Shown in pieces: positions 16,114-24,363 of a stretch of 44,431 nucleotides of DNA. Made by a program: the position numbers and the translations under genes. The notes under the pieces were generated by a model. It saw nothing but the letters and a program-made list of their open reading frames with translations. It was not told the DNA's origin and made no database searches. Source of the stretch: an uncultured Oscillospiraceae bacterium (GTDB lineage Bacteria > Bacillota > Clostridia > Oscillospirales > Oscillospiraceae); assembly GCA_949878425.1 (NCBI GenBank), contig CATLAL010000020.1:1-44431 (forward strand). The letters are read 5' to 3'. The first letter of the stretch is position 1. Each line of letters starts with the position of its first letter.

Positions 16114-17352
16114 ATGACGCGGGAGGAATACCGCCAGCTGAAAAAGCAGAAGGAGCGGGAGCGGCGCCGGAAGGAGCGGGAGGCCTGGGAGGCCGCCCGG
16201 GGCCCTCTGGACGTGCCGTTCCTGCTGCTGGCCATGCTGCTGCTGGCCATTGGCCTGATCATGGTGCTCTCCGCCAGCTTCCCCTCCGCCCAGACGGAGA
16301 AGGGCGACGCGCTCTACTACTTCAAGCGGCAGGTCATGTTCGGCGCGGCGGGCGTGGTGGCCATGTTCTGGGTGTCCAAGATCAACTACCACCGGTTTGA
16401 GGGCTTGGCCAAGCTGGGCATTATCGGCTCCATGGTCCTGCTGATTCTGGTGGTGATTCCGGGGCCCAACAAGTACGGCCGCCTGCTGGCTCTGGGCGAA
16501 AACGGCGCGGCCCGCTGGCTGGGGCTTCCCGGCACGCCCTTCACCTTCCAGCCTTCGGAGCTGGCGAAGCTGGGCATTATCGTATATTTCGCCCAGTCCA
16601 TCTCCAGGAAGCGGGAGAAGATGCGCACCTTTAAGGAGGGCTTTCTGCCCCACATCCTCATACTGGGCGCGGCGGTGGCGCTGACGGGCATGGAGCCCCA
16701 CCTCTCCGGCGCGATTTTGATCTTTGGCATCGGCGCGGCCATGATGGTGGTGGGCGGCATCCACTGGGGCTGGATTGCCGCCGGCGTGGCCGGCGTGGGC
16801 GCCGGCGGATACCTGATGCTCTTTACGGACCTGATGCAGAAGATTGGCTACAACGCCGCCCGCATCATGGTATGGAAGGACCCCTTTGGCGGAGACCTGG
16901 ACTTCCAGCGAAGGTATGCCTGGCAGACCATGCAGAGCCTCATCACCATCGGCTCCGGGGGTCTCCTGGGGGTAGGCCTGGGCAAGAGCCGGCAGAAGTT
17001 CATGTTTTTGCCGGAGGAGCACAACGACTGTATCTTCGCCGTGGTCTTTGAGGAGCTGGGCCTGGTGGGCGCCACGCTCATTATGGTCCTCTTCGCCCTG
17101 CTCATCATCCGGGGCTTCTGGCTGGCTATCCACGCCCGGGACCGGTTCGGCAGCCTCCTGATTGTGGGCGTCACTACCCAGATCGCACTCCAAACCTTCC
17201 TGAATATCGCCGTCGTCACCAACCTCATCCCCAATACCGGCATCTCCCTGCCCTTTTTCAGCTACGGCGGTACCGCCCTCGCAATCCAGCTGGTGGAGGT
17301 GGGCATCGTCCTCTCCGTCTCCCGCCAAATCCCCGCGCCGAAAGCAGGGTAG
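16114..17352 (+). CDS. ftsW: Septal peptidoglycan polymerase FtsW (SEDS)
   Basis: 412 residues: a strongly basic cytoplasmic start (1-30, many Arg/Lys/Glu), then about ten membrane helices. SEDS signatures include VLSASFPSA, FQPSELAKLG, the long extracellular loop and NTGISLPFFSYGGT near the end. FtsW polymerises lipid II at the septum with the class B PBP encoded three genes upstream. ATG 16114 follows AGGAAAGGAG. The neighbour murD, commonly found before ftsW, is absent. The strongly charged N-terminus is longer than in many FtsW proteins. Confidence 0.95.
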   Translation: MTREEYRQLKKQKERERRRKEREAWEAARGPLDVPFLLLAMLLLAIGLIMVLSASFPSAQTEKGDALYYFKRQVMFGAAGVVAMFWVSKINYHRFEGLAKLGIIGSMVLLILVVIPGPNKYGRLLALGENGAARWLGLPGTPFTFQPSELAKLGIIVYFAQSISRKREKMRTFKEGFLPHILILGAAVALTGMEPHLSGAILIFGIGAAMMVVGGIHWGWIAAGVAGVGAGGYLMLFTDLMQKIGYNAARIMVWKDPFGGDLDFQRRYAWQTMQSLITIGSGGLLGVGLGKSRQKFMFLPEEHNDCIFAVVFEELGLVGATLIMVLFALLIIRGFWLAIHARDRFGSLLIVGVTTQIALQTFLNIAVVTNLIPNTGISLPFFSYGGTALAIQLVEVGIVLSVSRQIPAPKAG

Positions 17353-17364
17353 GCGCAGGGCGCA

Positions 17365-17436
17365 AGGCGTACATACTTTTTCTTGAAGGAAAAAGTATCA
17401 AAAAGAACTTTATTCGCAAAGCTGCCGCTTTGCTCT
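17365..17436 (+). repeat. Family A hairpin repeat, copy A3
   Basis: ATACTTTTTCTT (17373-17384) pairs with the following GGAAAAAGTAT. CAAAAAGAACTTTATTCGC and the second hairpin GCAAAGC/GCTTTGC (17416-17433) follow. It lies about 15 bp after the ftsW stop, same orientation. Confidence 0.8.
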
Positions 17437-17477
17437 CAATATTTAATATTTTATGCAGCTGACAAAATACCAAAAAT

Positions 17478-17555
17478 ATAAGCGAAACGCAGTTTCGCGC
17501 AAAAAGTTTTTCTTTTGATACGGTTCTTTGTTCACAAAGAAAAGTATGTATGCCT
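17478..17555 (-). repeat. Family A hairpin repeat, copy A4 (inverted)
   Basis: Reads in reverse order to A3: GCGAAAC/GTTTCGC hairpin (17482-17498), AAAAAGTTTTTCTTTTGATAC, then TTCTTTG/CAAAGAA and GTATGTATGCC. It ends just before murG. A3 and A4 face each other across about 45 bp of AT-rich DNA. Confidence 0.75.
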
Positions 17556-17585
17556 TAAATGTATGCCTTCAAGGAGGTGGCGGCT

Positions 17586-18719
17586 ATCAAGGTAATTTTC
17601 ACCTGCGGGGGCACGGCGGGGCACGTGAATCCGGCGTTAGCGCTGGCGGGTCTGATCAAGGAGCGGCGTCCGGACAGCGAGGTGCTCTTTGTGGGGGCCC
17701 GACGGGGGATGGAGCGCCGGCTCATTGAGGGGGCGGGCTGGCCCTTCCGGGCGGTGGAGGTATCCAGCTTCCACCGGTCCCTGGCGCCCAAGGAGATCCG
17801 GCACAATCTGGTCTCCCTGCGCAATCTCCTCCGCTCGCCGGGGGAGGCCCGGGCGCTGCTGGAGGAGTTTCCGGCGGACCTGGTGGTGGGTACCGGCGGC
17901 TACGCCAGCTACCCCATGATCCGGGCGGCCTCCAAGCGGGGAATCCCCACGGCCATCCACGAGTCCAACGCCATTCCTGGCCTCACCACCCGTCTGCTGG
18001 AGGGCCACACGGACCTCATCATGGTTGGATTTGAGGAGTGCCGGAAAAACTACAAGCATCCGGAGAAGGTTCTGGTCACCGGCACGCCGGTGCGGGGCGA
18101 CTTCTTCCGTCTGACCAAGGGGGAGGCCAAGGCGAAGCTGGGCATGGACGACGGCCGGCCCCTGATCGTGTCCTTCTGGGGCAGTCTGGGCGCCACGGAG
18201 ATGAACCGGCAGATCGCCCGGTTTATGGCGCTGGAGGCCAGGGAGCGGCCCTTCCACCACGTCCACGGGGCCGGGACCGTGGGCTGCAAGCACATGAGGG
18301 AATACCTGGCGGAGGCGGGGGTGGACCTGGAGGGGACCCCGGAGCTGGAGGTCCGGGAGTACATTCAGGACATGGGGACCCTCATGCGGGCGGCGGACCT
18401 GGTGATCTGCCGGGCCGGGGCCAGCACCATCAGCGAGCTGACCGCCCTGGGGGAGCCGGCCATCATCGTCCCCTCTCCCAACGTGGCAGGCAACCACCAG
18501 GAGCATAACGCCCGGGTCCTCTCCGACGCCGGCGGCGCGGTGCTGCTGTTGGAGAAAGACTCCAGCGGGGAGCTCCTCTATGAGACAGCCGGGAATATTC
18601 TCCAAGACCCGGCGCGGCGCAGGCGGATGAGCGAGGCCATGTCCTCTCTGGGCACCATCGACGCCGCGGAGAAAATCTACGGGGCCGTTATGGCCCTGCG
18701 GAGCGGAAGCCCTAAGTAG
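17586..18719 (+). CDS. murG: Lipid II synthase MurG, probable AUC start
   Basis: About 378 residues, GT28 family. GGGTAGHVNPALALA is the N-terminal UDP/lipid-binding loop, VVGTGGYASYP and HESNAIPGL follow, and the C-terminal half has ICRAGASTISEL and PSPNVAGNHQEHNA. It adds GlcNAc to lipid I to give lipid II at the inner membrane face. The family begins M-K-V-I-F-T-CGG; here that first codon is ATC (17586-17588), with AGGAGG 8 nt upstream, a perfect distance. In-frame alternatives are GTG 17577, which overlaps the Shine-Dalgarno site, and ATG 17559, which lies in the edge of repeat A4 and has no such site. An AUC start is the best reading but unproven. Confidence 0.93.
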   Translation: MKVIFTCGGTAGHVNPALALAGLIKERRPDSEVLFVGARRGMERRLIEGAGWPFRAVEVSSFHRSLAPKEIRHNLVSLRNLLRSPGEARALLEEFPADLVVGTGGYASYPMIRAASKRGIPTAIHESNAIPGLTTRLLEGHTDLIMVGFEECRKNYKHPEKVLVTGTPVRGDFFRLTKGEAKAKLGMDDGRPLIVSFWGSLGATEMNRQIARFMALEARERPFHHVHGAGTVGCKHMREYLAEAGVDLEGTPELEVREYIQDMGTLMRAADLVICRAGASTISELTALGEPAIIVPSPNVAGNHQEHNARVLSDAGGAVLLLEKDSSGELLYETAGNILQDPARRRRMSEAMSSLGTIDAAEKIYGAVMALRSGSPK

Positions 18720-18733
18720 CAGTTTTTCCCCCA

Positions 18734-18771
18734 CCGCATACCATGGATTAGTTTGCAAAATCCATATGCGG
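18734..18771 (+). promoter_or_regulatory. Hairpin abutting the murA ribosome site
   Basis: CCGCA with ATGGAT (18734-18748) can pair with ATCCAT and TGCGG (18760-18771) around an A/T-rich loop. The 3' arm runs into GCGGAGGGG, the murA Shine-Dalgarno site, so the fold could limit translation start. Confidence 0.45.
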
Positions 18772-18781
18772 AGGGGTACAT

Positions 18782-20035
18782 ATGAGCCAGATTATCATCC
18801 GGGGCGGCGGCCGGCTGGAGGGGACGCTCAGCGTCCAGGGGGCGAAAAACAGCGTCCTGCCCATCCTGGCGGCGACGATTCTCCACCCGGGACAGACTGT
18901 TCTGCGGGGCTGTCCCCGCCTCAGCGACGTGGAGGCCAGCATCCGGATTCTCCGCCACCTGGGCTGCAAGGCGGGCTGGGAGGGGGAGGAGCTGGTGGTG
19001 GACGCCGGGCCCATGAGCCGCTGGGACATCCCCGACCACCTGATGCGGGAGATGCGCTCCTCGGTGATTTTTCTGGGGGCCATTCTGGCCCGCTTCGGCT
19101 GGGCGGAGCTGAGCTACCCCGGCGGCTGTGAGCTGGGTCCCAGGCCCATCGACCTCCATCTGGCGGTCCTGCGCCAGCTGGGGGCCCGCCTCCAGGAGGA
19201 GGGGGGCCGGCTGCGCTGCTCGGCGGACCACATGGCAGGCAGGGAGATCGCCCTGAGCATCCCCAGCGTGGGGGCCACGGAGAACGCCATTCTCGCCGCC
19301 TGCGGCGCGGAGGGGGAGACGATGCTGGTCAACGCCGCCCGGGAGCCGGAGATCGGCGATTTGCAGGAGTTCCTCTGCGCCATGGGCTGCAAGGTCCGGG
19401 GCGCCGGCAGCTCCACCATCTGCGTCGCCGGACGCCAGCCCACCCGGGACGCGTTCCACACCGTTATGCCGGACCGCATCGTGGCGGCTACCTGGCTGGC
19501 CGCCGTGGCGGCGGCCGGCGGCGAGGTGGAGCTGGAGCGGGTCAGCTGCCGCCACCTCTCCACCGTCACAGCAGCCCTCCACGAGGCGGGCTGCCGGATC
19601 TCCGGCGGCGAGGGGCGCATCGCGCTGCGCTCCGACGGTTTTCTGCGGGCCATTGCCCCGGTGCGCACCGCCCCCTATCCCGGCTTCCCCACGGACGCCC
19701 AGGCGATTTTGATGGCCGCGCTGCTGCGGAGTCGGGGAGCGACCTTGTTTGTGGAGAATATCTTTGAGAACCGCTACCGCCATGTGGATGAACTGCGCCG
19801 CATGGGCGCGGATATCAGCGTTGCGGACCGGGTGGCCGTGGTCACCGGGGTGCCCAGGCTCTGCGGGGCCGGCGTGCGGTGTACGGACCTGCGGGGCGGA
19901 GCCGCCCTGCTGGTGGCCGGCGCGGCCGCCGAGGGGGAGACCCGCATCGGCGATATCCACCACATCCGGCGGGGCTACGAGGACCCGGTCCGGGATTTGC
20001 GGGCCCTGGGCGCGGATATCCACCTGGAGGAGTGA
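18782..20035 (+). CDS. murA: UDP-GlcNAc 1-carboxyvinyltransferase
   Basis: 417 residues, the usual length. QGAKNSVLPIL holds the conserved Lys-Asn pair, and YPGGCELGPRPIDLH holds the active-site Cys attacked by fosfomycin. The C-terminal part has PYPGFPTDAQA and FENRYRHVDELRRMGA. MurA transfers enolpyruvate to UDP-GlcNAc, the first committed step of peptidoglycan synthesis. Its place inside the dcw cluster, where murD/murC/murB are often found, is less common. ATG 18782 follows GCGGAGGGG; a hairpin overlaps this site. A second MurA paralogue, frequent in Firmicutes, is not in the window. Confidence 0.95.
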   Translation: MSQIIIRGGGRLEGTLSVQGAKNSVLPILAATILHPGQTVLRGCPRLSDVEASIRILRHLGCKAGWEGEELVVDAGPMSRWDIPDHLMREMRSSVIFLGAILARFGWAELSYPGGCELGPRPIDLHLAVLRQLGARLQEEGGRLRCSADHMAGREIALSIPSVGATENAILAACGAEGETMLVNAAREPEIGDLQEFLCAMGCKVRGAGSSTICVAGRQPTRDAFHTVMPDRIVAATWLAAVAAAGGEVELERVSCRHLSTVTAALHEAGCRISGGEGRIALRSDGFLRAIAPVRTAPYPGFPTDAQAILMAALLRSRGATLFVENIFENRYRHVDELRRMGADISVADRVAVVTGVPRLCGAGVRCTDLRGGAALLVAGAAAEGETRIGDIHHIRRGYEDPVRDLRALGADIHLEE

Positions 20036-20045
20036 GCAGGGGGAT

Positions 20046-20125
20046 GCCAACCTTCTTTTCTTTGTGAACATAGAAAAGAAGCAAAAGAAAAACTTTTTGG
20101 CGCAAAACTGCGTGTTGCTTATGTT
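20046..20125 (+). repeat. Family A hairpin repeat, copy A5
   Basis: CTTCTTTTCT (20052-20061) pairs with AGAAAAGAAG (20072-20081), followed by CAAAAGAAAAACTTTTTGGC and a degenerate second hairpin around GCAAAACTGCGTGTTGC. It lies 11 bp after the murA stop, same orientation. Confidence 0.75.
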
Positions 20126-20221
20126 TTGAATGCCCCGCCGAAGGCTGCGGGGCCCACAAGATGGCTCTGCCCCTCAAGGAACCATCTTGGACGCGCGCCC
20201 GACGGAGGGTCCACCCCTTCC

Positions 20222-20262
20222 TTTGGGCCGTCATTGGGCTTCGCCCAACGACAGGCCCGGCG
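20222..20262 (+). repeat. Family D hairpin repeat (TTGGGCTTCGCCCAA)
   Basis: GGCCGTCATTGGGCTTCG with CCCAACGACAGGCCC forms a hairpin with a TTCG loop. The last about 37 bp of the window carry the same element on the other strand with C/G exchanged in the stem, keeping the pairing. Confidence 0.55.
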
Positions 20263-20493
20263 GTTTTCAACCGCCTATGGCCGGCAGGCGGAGCCGGACG
20301 GACGCCAGGGCGGCAGAAGGACGCTTTTGTCTCAGGGGCTGAGAAGCCGAGGGCCTATCCCGGACTCCCGTGAAGCGGGGGGCTTGGGGGCGTAACCCCC
20401 GGGGCTAGCGTGTAGATAGGCATTTGCCTAGGTCCGAGACGAGGTATCGTCCAGAAAAACCAGTGATTAAAAAAGAAAGGAGTGAGCAGAGCC

Positions 20494-21264
20494 ATGCCAA
20501 GAAAGCGCAAGGTCCGCCGCCGGCGGCGCAGGGGCGGCGTGGAGCGGCTGATCCGCCCCATGTCGGTGCTGCTGGCGGCGGTTGCCGTTGTGGCGGCTCT
20601 CACTCTATTTTTTAAGGTGGATCGGGTTGTAGTCACCGGCAACAGCCGCTATCAGGCGGACGACATAGCCGCCGCCACCGGCGTAGAGCGGGGGGACAAT
20701 CTGATTCTGCTGGATAAACGGGGCATCGCCCAGCGGCTCTACACCCAGCTGCCCTATATCATGGAGGTGCGCATCAACCGGCAGCTGCCCAACACCCTCC
20801 TGGTGGAGGTGACGGAGACCCAGGCCATTGCCGCCATACAGGGCTCGGGCGCCTACTGGCTGCTCAGCGCCAACGGGAAGCTGCTGGAGGCGGCGGACGC
20901 CGCCGGGGCCCAGGACTACATGGACATCCTGGGGGCTCAGGCCCAGGGGCCGGAGGTGGGGACCTTCCTTTCCCTGCCGGAGGAGAGCCCCTTGAGCGCG
21001 GAGCGTCTGGCGGAGCTGCTGGCTGCTCTGGAGGAGCAGGGGCTGCTGGCCAGGGTGGACGACATCGACCTGAGCGGCGCGGAGGAGCTGGTGCTGAACT
21101 ACGACGGCCGGTTCCGGGTGGAGATGTTCTACGACGCGGATTTTTCCTTTAAGCTCCACTGCCTGAAGGAGGCGGTGTCCCGGCTGGAGCCCAATGAGAA
21201 GGGCACCATCCGCATGACAATGCAGAATGACAACGAGGCCCGCTTCATTCCCTCCGGCGGATAG
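20494..21264 (+). CDS. ftsQ: FtsQ/DivIB-like division protein
   Basis: 256 residues: very basic cytoplasmic start (1-18), one membrane helix (about 23-41), then a POTRA domain (about 42-112; VDRVVVTGNSRYQADDI) and the FtsQ beta domain with LPNTLLVEVTE. It belongs to the FtsQ-FtsL-FtsB/DivIC complex that activates FtsW-FtsI outside the membrane. Start ATG 20494 lies 11 nt after AAAGGAG; an in-frame GTG at 20482 overlaps that site and is unlikely. It is followed by ftsZ without ftsA. Confidence 0.9.
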   Translation: MPRKRKVRRRRRRGGVERLIRPMSVLLAAVAVVAALTLFFKVDRVVVTGNSRYQADDIAAATGVERGDNLILLDKRGIAQRLYTQLPYIMEVRINRQLPNTLLVEVTETQAIAAIQGSGAYWLLSANGKLLEAADAAGAQDYMDILGAQAQGPEVGTFLSLPEESPLSAERLAELLAALEEQGLLARVDDIDLSGAEELVLNYDGRFRVEMFYDADFSFKLHCLKEAVSRLEPNEKGTIRMTMQNDNEARFIPSGG

Positions 21265-21328
21265 GGAAGGTAATTTTTCCCAATCCCCCATTTTGAGGGA
21301 AATTTTCAAAAAAACAGAAAATCAGCTA

Positions 21329-21357
21329 TTGACCTGTCTCAGAAAAAGGCATACAAT
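21329..21357 (+). promoter_or_regulatory. Promoter of ftsZ
   Basis: TTGACC (21329-21334) and TACAAT (21352-21357) are 17 bp apart. A small GGGGG/CCCCC hairpin (about 21384-21398) lies in the leader and a second -10-like TACAAT sits near 21415, 27 bp before the ATG. Confidence 0.8.
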
Positions 21358-21441
21358 GGAATGAAAAGACTGATACCCAGTCTGGGGGACCGACCCCCTG
21401 CTGTATACGGATGATACAATTTGTGGTAGGAGGATTCCACT

Positions 21442-22554
21442 ATGGCATTTGAACTGGTGAGCCCGCCCGACAATGTGGTTAAGATCAAGGTAATCGGCGT
21501 GGGCGGCGGCGGCAATAACGTGGTCAACCGCATGGTCCGCTCCGGCGTGAGCGGCGTGGACTTTGTGGCGGTCAATACGGACAAGCAGGCGCTGAACGTG
21601 TCCAGCGCGGAATATAAAATTCAGATCGGGGAGAAGCTGACCCACGGCCAGGGGGCCGGATCGGACCCGGAGGTGGGCCGCAAATCCGCCGAGGAGAGCC
21701 GCAGCCAGATCACCAAGGCGCTGGAGGACACCCACATGGTGTTCATTACCGCCGGCATGGGCGGCGGTACCGGCACCGGCGCGGCCCCGATTGTGGCCGA
21801 GGCCGCCAAGGAGCAGGGGATTTTGACGGTGGGCGTGGTGACCAAGCCCTTTGCCTTTGAGGGCCGCCGCCGGATGGCCCAGGCGGAAAAGGGCATCGAG
21901 GACCTGCGGGGCAAGGTGGACTCCCTGGTAATCATCCCCAACGAGCGGCTCAAGCACGCCACGGACCAGAAGATTACCTTCGCCAACGCCTTTGAGATCG
22001 CGGACGACGTTCTGCGTCAGGCAGTGATGTCCATCTCCGAGCTTATCAGCAAGACCGGCTTTATCAACCTGGACTTTGCCGATGTTACCGCCGTCATGAA
22101 GGACGCCGGCTTGGCCCACATGGGCGTTGGCCGCGCCTCCGGCAAGGGCAAGGCCGGGGCCGCCGCCCAGCTGGCCATCTCCAGCCCCCTGCTGGAGACC
22201 TCCATCAACGGGGCCAGAGGCATCCTCATCAACGTGGCCGGGCCCGCGGATATGGACTTTGACGACGTGGACGAGGCCGCCTCCCTGGTCCAGTCCGCCG
22301 TACATCCCGACGCCAACACCATCTTCGGCGCCACCTTTGACGAGACGCTGGAGGATGAGATCCGCGTCACCGTCATCGCTACCGGCTTTGACGAGAAGAA
22401 AACCGCGGACGCCAAGACGGTGACCCTCCCCGTGGGGGGAAGCCCCAAGAAGGCCTTTGACACCGTGTTCGGCCCCCAGTCCGAGGAGGAGAGAAAGGCC
22501 GCGGAGAAGGACCCCTTTGATGACATCCTGAAGATCTTTAATAACGACCGGTAA
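21442..22554 (+). CDS. ftsZ: Cell division GTPase FtsZ
   Basis: 370 residues. The tubulin-type core shows [12 protein letters not shown], the GTP loop [12 protein letters not shown] near residue 107, and the T7 loop NLDFADV that completes the active site of the neighbouring subunit. A short linker (about 320-355) leads to the C-terminal peptide [14 protein letters not shown], which departs from the usual DIPxFLR tail that binds FtsA and SepF. No ftsA is present. It forms the Z ring. It has its own promoter and a good Shine-Dalgarno site (TAGGAGG), and ends the dcw cluster. Confidence 0.97.
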   Translation: MAFELVSPPDNVVKIKVIGVGGGGNNVVNRMVRSGVSGVDFVAVNTDKQALNVSSAEYKIQIGEKLTHGQGAGSDPEVGRKSAEESRSQITKALEDTHMVFITAGMGGGTGTGAAPIVAEAAKEQGILTVGVVTKPFAFEGRRRMAQAEKGIEDLRGKVDSLVIIPNERLKHATDQKITFANAFEIADDVLRQAVMSISELISKTGFINLDFADVTAVMKDAGLAHMGVGRASGKGKAGAAAQLAISSPLLETSINGARGILINVAGPADMDFDDVDEAASLVQSAVHPDANTIFGATFDETLEDEIRVTVIATGFDEKKTADAKTVTLPVGGSPKKAFDTVFGPQSEEERKAAEKDPFDDILKIFNNDR

Positions 22555-22598
22555 TAGAACGGCCTGTTCTATACAATTTGGATTTTATCTCTACATAC

Positions 22599-22633
22599 AG
22601 AGCCGGAGATTCCTCAGTGGAACCTCCGGCTCT
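22599..22633 (+). terminator. Terminator-like hairpin after ftsZ
   Basis: AGAGCCGGAG (22599-22608) pairs with CTCCGGCTCT (22624-22633), and TTCC/GGAA extends it inward to a 5-nt loop. The T-run is short (TTGG), so it may act as a weak terminator or 3' stabiliser. Confidence 0.65.
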
Positions 22634-22994
22634 TGGACTGTTGAAAGAGCTATAGCAAACGCAGTTGAGAACGAGTACGTGTTGGGCTCCGCCCACACCC
22701 GCTGGGGCTTTGCCCCAAACCCCACCGCCCTTTGAAAAGGGCGGCCCTAAGCTTTACGGTTTTCTAATGGTAGTGACGATAAAACTCTCGCCCATCCGAT
22801 ATTTTTGATTATGAGTATAAAGCCTAATCAACACGCAAAGCGAAGCTTTGCGTGTTTCGCGTCATTGCCGCCTGCCCAAGCTCTTTTTGGATACTTTTTC
22901 CGTGGACCGCCTGAAAGGCGGTTTAGGCGCGCCGGCGCCCTGCGGGCGCCGTAAGCGATGCTGTCAAGGAAAAGTATCATACGTACTCCCCCGG
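22634..22994. other. Non-coding region between ftsZ and oxidoreductase
   Basis: It has GC hairpins (TGGGC/GCCCA near 22683, GGGGC/GCCCC near 22705, CGCCCTTT/AAAGGGCG near 22728) and then the inverted repeat copy A6. An open frame on the plus strand from 22848 is antisense of the oxidoreductase and is not believed. Confidence 0.6.
22826..22984 (-). repeat. Family A repeat, copy A6, with enlarged loop
   Basis: Inverted copy, 10 bp after the stop of the minus-strand oxidoreductase. GATACTTTTTCC (22890-22901) pairs with GGAAAAGTATC (22968-22978), but the loop holds 66 extra bases with two inner hairpins (ACCGCC/GGCGGT, GGCGCC/GGGCGCC). The second hairpin is the perfect 12-bp AACACGCAAAGC stem at 22830-22856. 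Confidence 0.7.
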
Positions 22995-24278
22995 TCACCG
23001 GGCCTCGAAGTCGGCGAGGGTGACGGTTTCGCCTCCGGCCAGGCGGGAGGCCTCGGCGGCCAGGGCCATGACGTGGCTCTCCACGGAGGCGTCGATGCTG
23101 GTGAGACCCTGGGTACCTCCGCCGGAGAGCAGGGCGCAGAGATTATCCATGAGGCCCATGTCGCCGCCGCCGTGTCCGGCGAACTCGCTCTTTGCGTTCC
23201 CCAGGTCGATCACCTGCTCCGGCATACCGAAGCGGTGGAGCAGGAGCTTGTTCTCCTTCAGGTCGCCCTCCACCTCGCCCAGGGTTCCGGTGACCTTGAC
23301 GGTACGGCGGCAGAGCTCCGTAAAGGCGGTCATGGTGAAGGTGGCGTGGATGTTGTTGGCGAAGGTGAGGTTCACCGTCTGGTGGTCCACCACGTCGTTG
23401 TCGCAGTGGAACACGCACCGGCCATAGGGGCCCGTGCGGAGGGCCTCGTAGATATTCTCCTCCGTGGGGTCACTGTTGAGGATGGTGAGGGGCCAGATCT
23501 TTCCCACCTCCCGGATGCCGCAGTGGGGATTGGTGATGTAGATTTTTTCCGCGTCATAGGGGCAATTGTCCTTGCAGGCGCAGCCCTCCAGACAGCGCAT
23601 GGCGGCCCCCTCCGGCGCGTTTTCGGGGCGGAAGTAGTCCAGGGAGCCGAAGCTCTGGACCTTCAGGCACCTCTCCCCGGCCAGCCAGCGGAGAAGGTCC
23701 ATGTCGTGGCAGCTCTTGGCCAGAATCATGGGGCTGGTCTCGTCGGAGCGCCGCCAGTTGCCCCGCACGAAGCTGTGGGCGTGGTGCCAGTAGGCCACGT
23801 GCTCCACGGCGTCGATGGTCTCGATCTTGCCGATGTCACCCCGGCGCAGCAGCGCCTCCAGGGCGGCGTAGAACCGGGTGTAGCGCAACACATGGCAGAC
23901 GATTACCGCCCGGCCCGCCTCGTGGGCCTTGTCCCGCAGTCGGATGCACTCCTTTAAATCCGGGGAGATGGGCTTTTCCACCAGCAGGTGGTAGCCCCGC
24001 TCCAGCGCCGCCAGAGCGTGGGGCACGTGCTGGCGGTCCTGGGTGGCCACGATGAGCACGTCCGCCAGCCTGGGCCGGGCCAGCAGCTCCTCGGCGGAGG
24101 CGAAGCACATATCCTCCGCCACGCCGCAGCGCTGGCGCAACATGGCCAGCCGCTCCGGCCGGCTGTCCGCCCCGGCCACGACGCGCATGCGCTCCGGATG
24201 GAGGCTCTGGTAGGAGGCGTAGGCCTCCAGACCGCGGTTGCCGCAGCCGCAGATCGCGAAGGTAACGGGATGTTCCAT
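22995..24278 (-). CDS. Gfo/Idh/MocA family oxidoreductase
   Basis: 427 residues. An N-terminal Rossmann domain (AICGCGNRG as the NAD(P) loop, near 8-16) is followed by the family signature VEKPIS (Lys102). The C-terminal domain has LAKSCHDMDLLRWL and the substrate loop. A cysteine group, C229, C233, C235 and C239 (CLEGCACKDNC), is found in one subgroup of these enzymes and might bind metal. Substrates in the family are sugars, inositols or N-acetylgalactosaminides (GH109), so none can be named. ATG 24278 lies 9 nt after AAGGAGA; an in-frame GTG nearer that site was rejected. Its closeness to GH20 and nagA hints at amino-sugar use. Confidence 0.88.
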   Translation of the reverse strand: MEHPVTFAICGCGNRGLEAYASYQSLHPERMRVVAGADSRPERLAMLRQRCGVAEDMCFASAEELLARPRLADVLIVATQDRQHVPHALAALERGYHLLVEKPISPDLKECIRLRDKAHEAGRAVIVCHVLRYTRFYAALEALLRRGDIGKIETIDAVEHVAYWHHAHSFVRGNWRRSDETSPMILAKSCHDMDLLRWLAGERCLKVQSFGSLDYFRPENAPEGAAMRCLEGCACKDNCPYDAEKIYITNPHCGIREVGKIWPLTILNSDPTEENIYEALRTGPYGRCVFHCDNDVVDHQTVNLTFANNIHATFTMTAFTELCRRTVKVTGTLGEVEGDLKENKLLLHRFGMPEQVIDLGNAKSEFAGHGGGDMGLMDNLCALLSGGGTQGLTSIDASVESHVMALAAEASRLAGGETVTLADFEAR

Positions 24279-24363
24279 AGCGCGCACTCTCCTTTTTGTT
24301 CTGTATTAAAATGAGCCAAAGGGCTATGATGCTTGCCCCGGCTTTTACCGCCCTCGATTGCTT

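Larger units (their letters stand above)
20036..20493. other. 458-bp murA-ftsQ gap, repeat-rich
   Basis: There is no gene here. The gap holds repeat A5, a CAAGATGG/CCATCTTG pairing, the TTGGGCTTCGCCCAA hairpin (family D), CGGCGGTT/AACCGCC, and a GGGGG-CGTAA-CCCCC hairpin followed by AGATAGGCAT (family E). It interrupts what is usually a tight operon. Confidence 0.6.

Noticed and set aside
20036..20493. tRNA or known riboswitch in the long intergenic gaps
   Set aside because: I looked for cloverleaf arms with TTCGA loops and for common riboswitch cores and found only simple hairpins.
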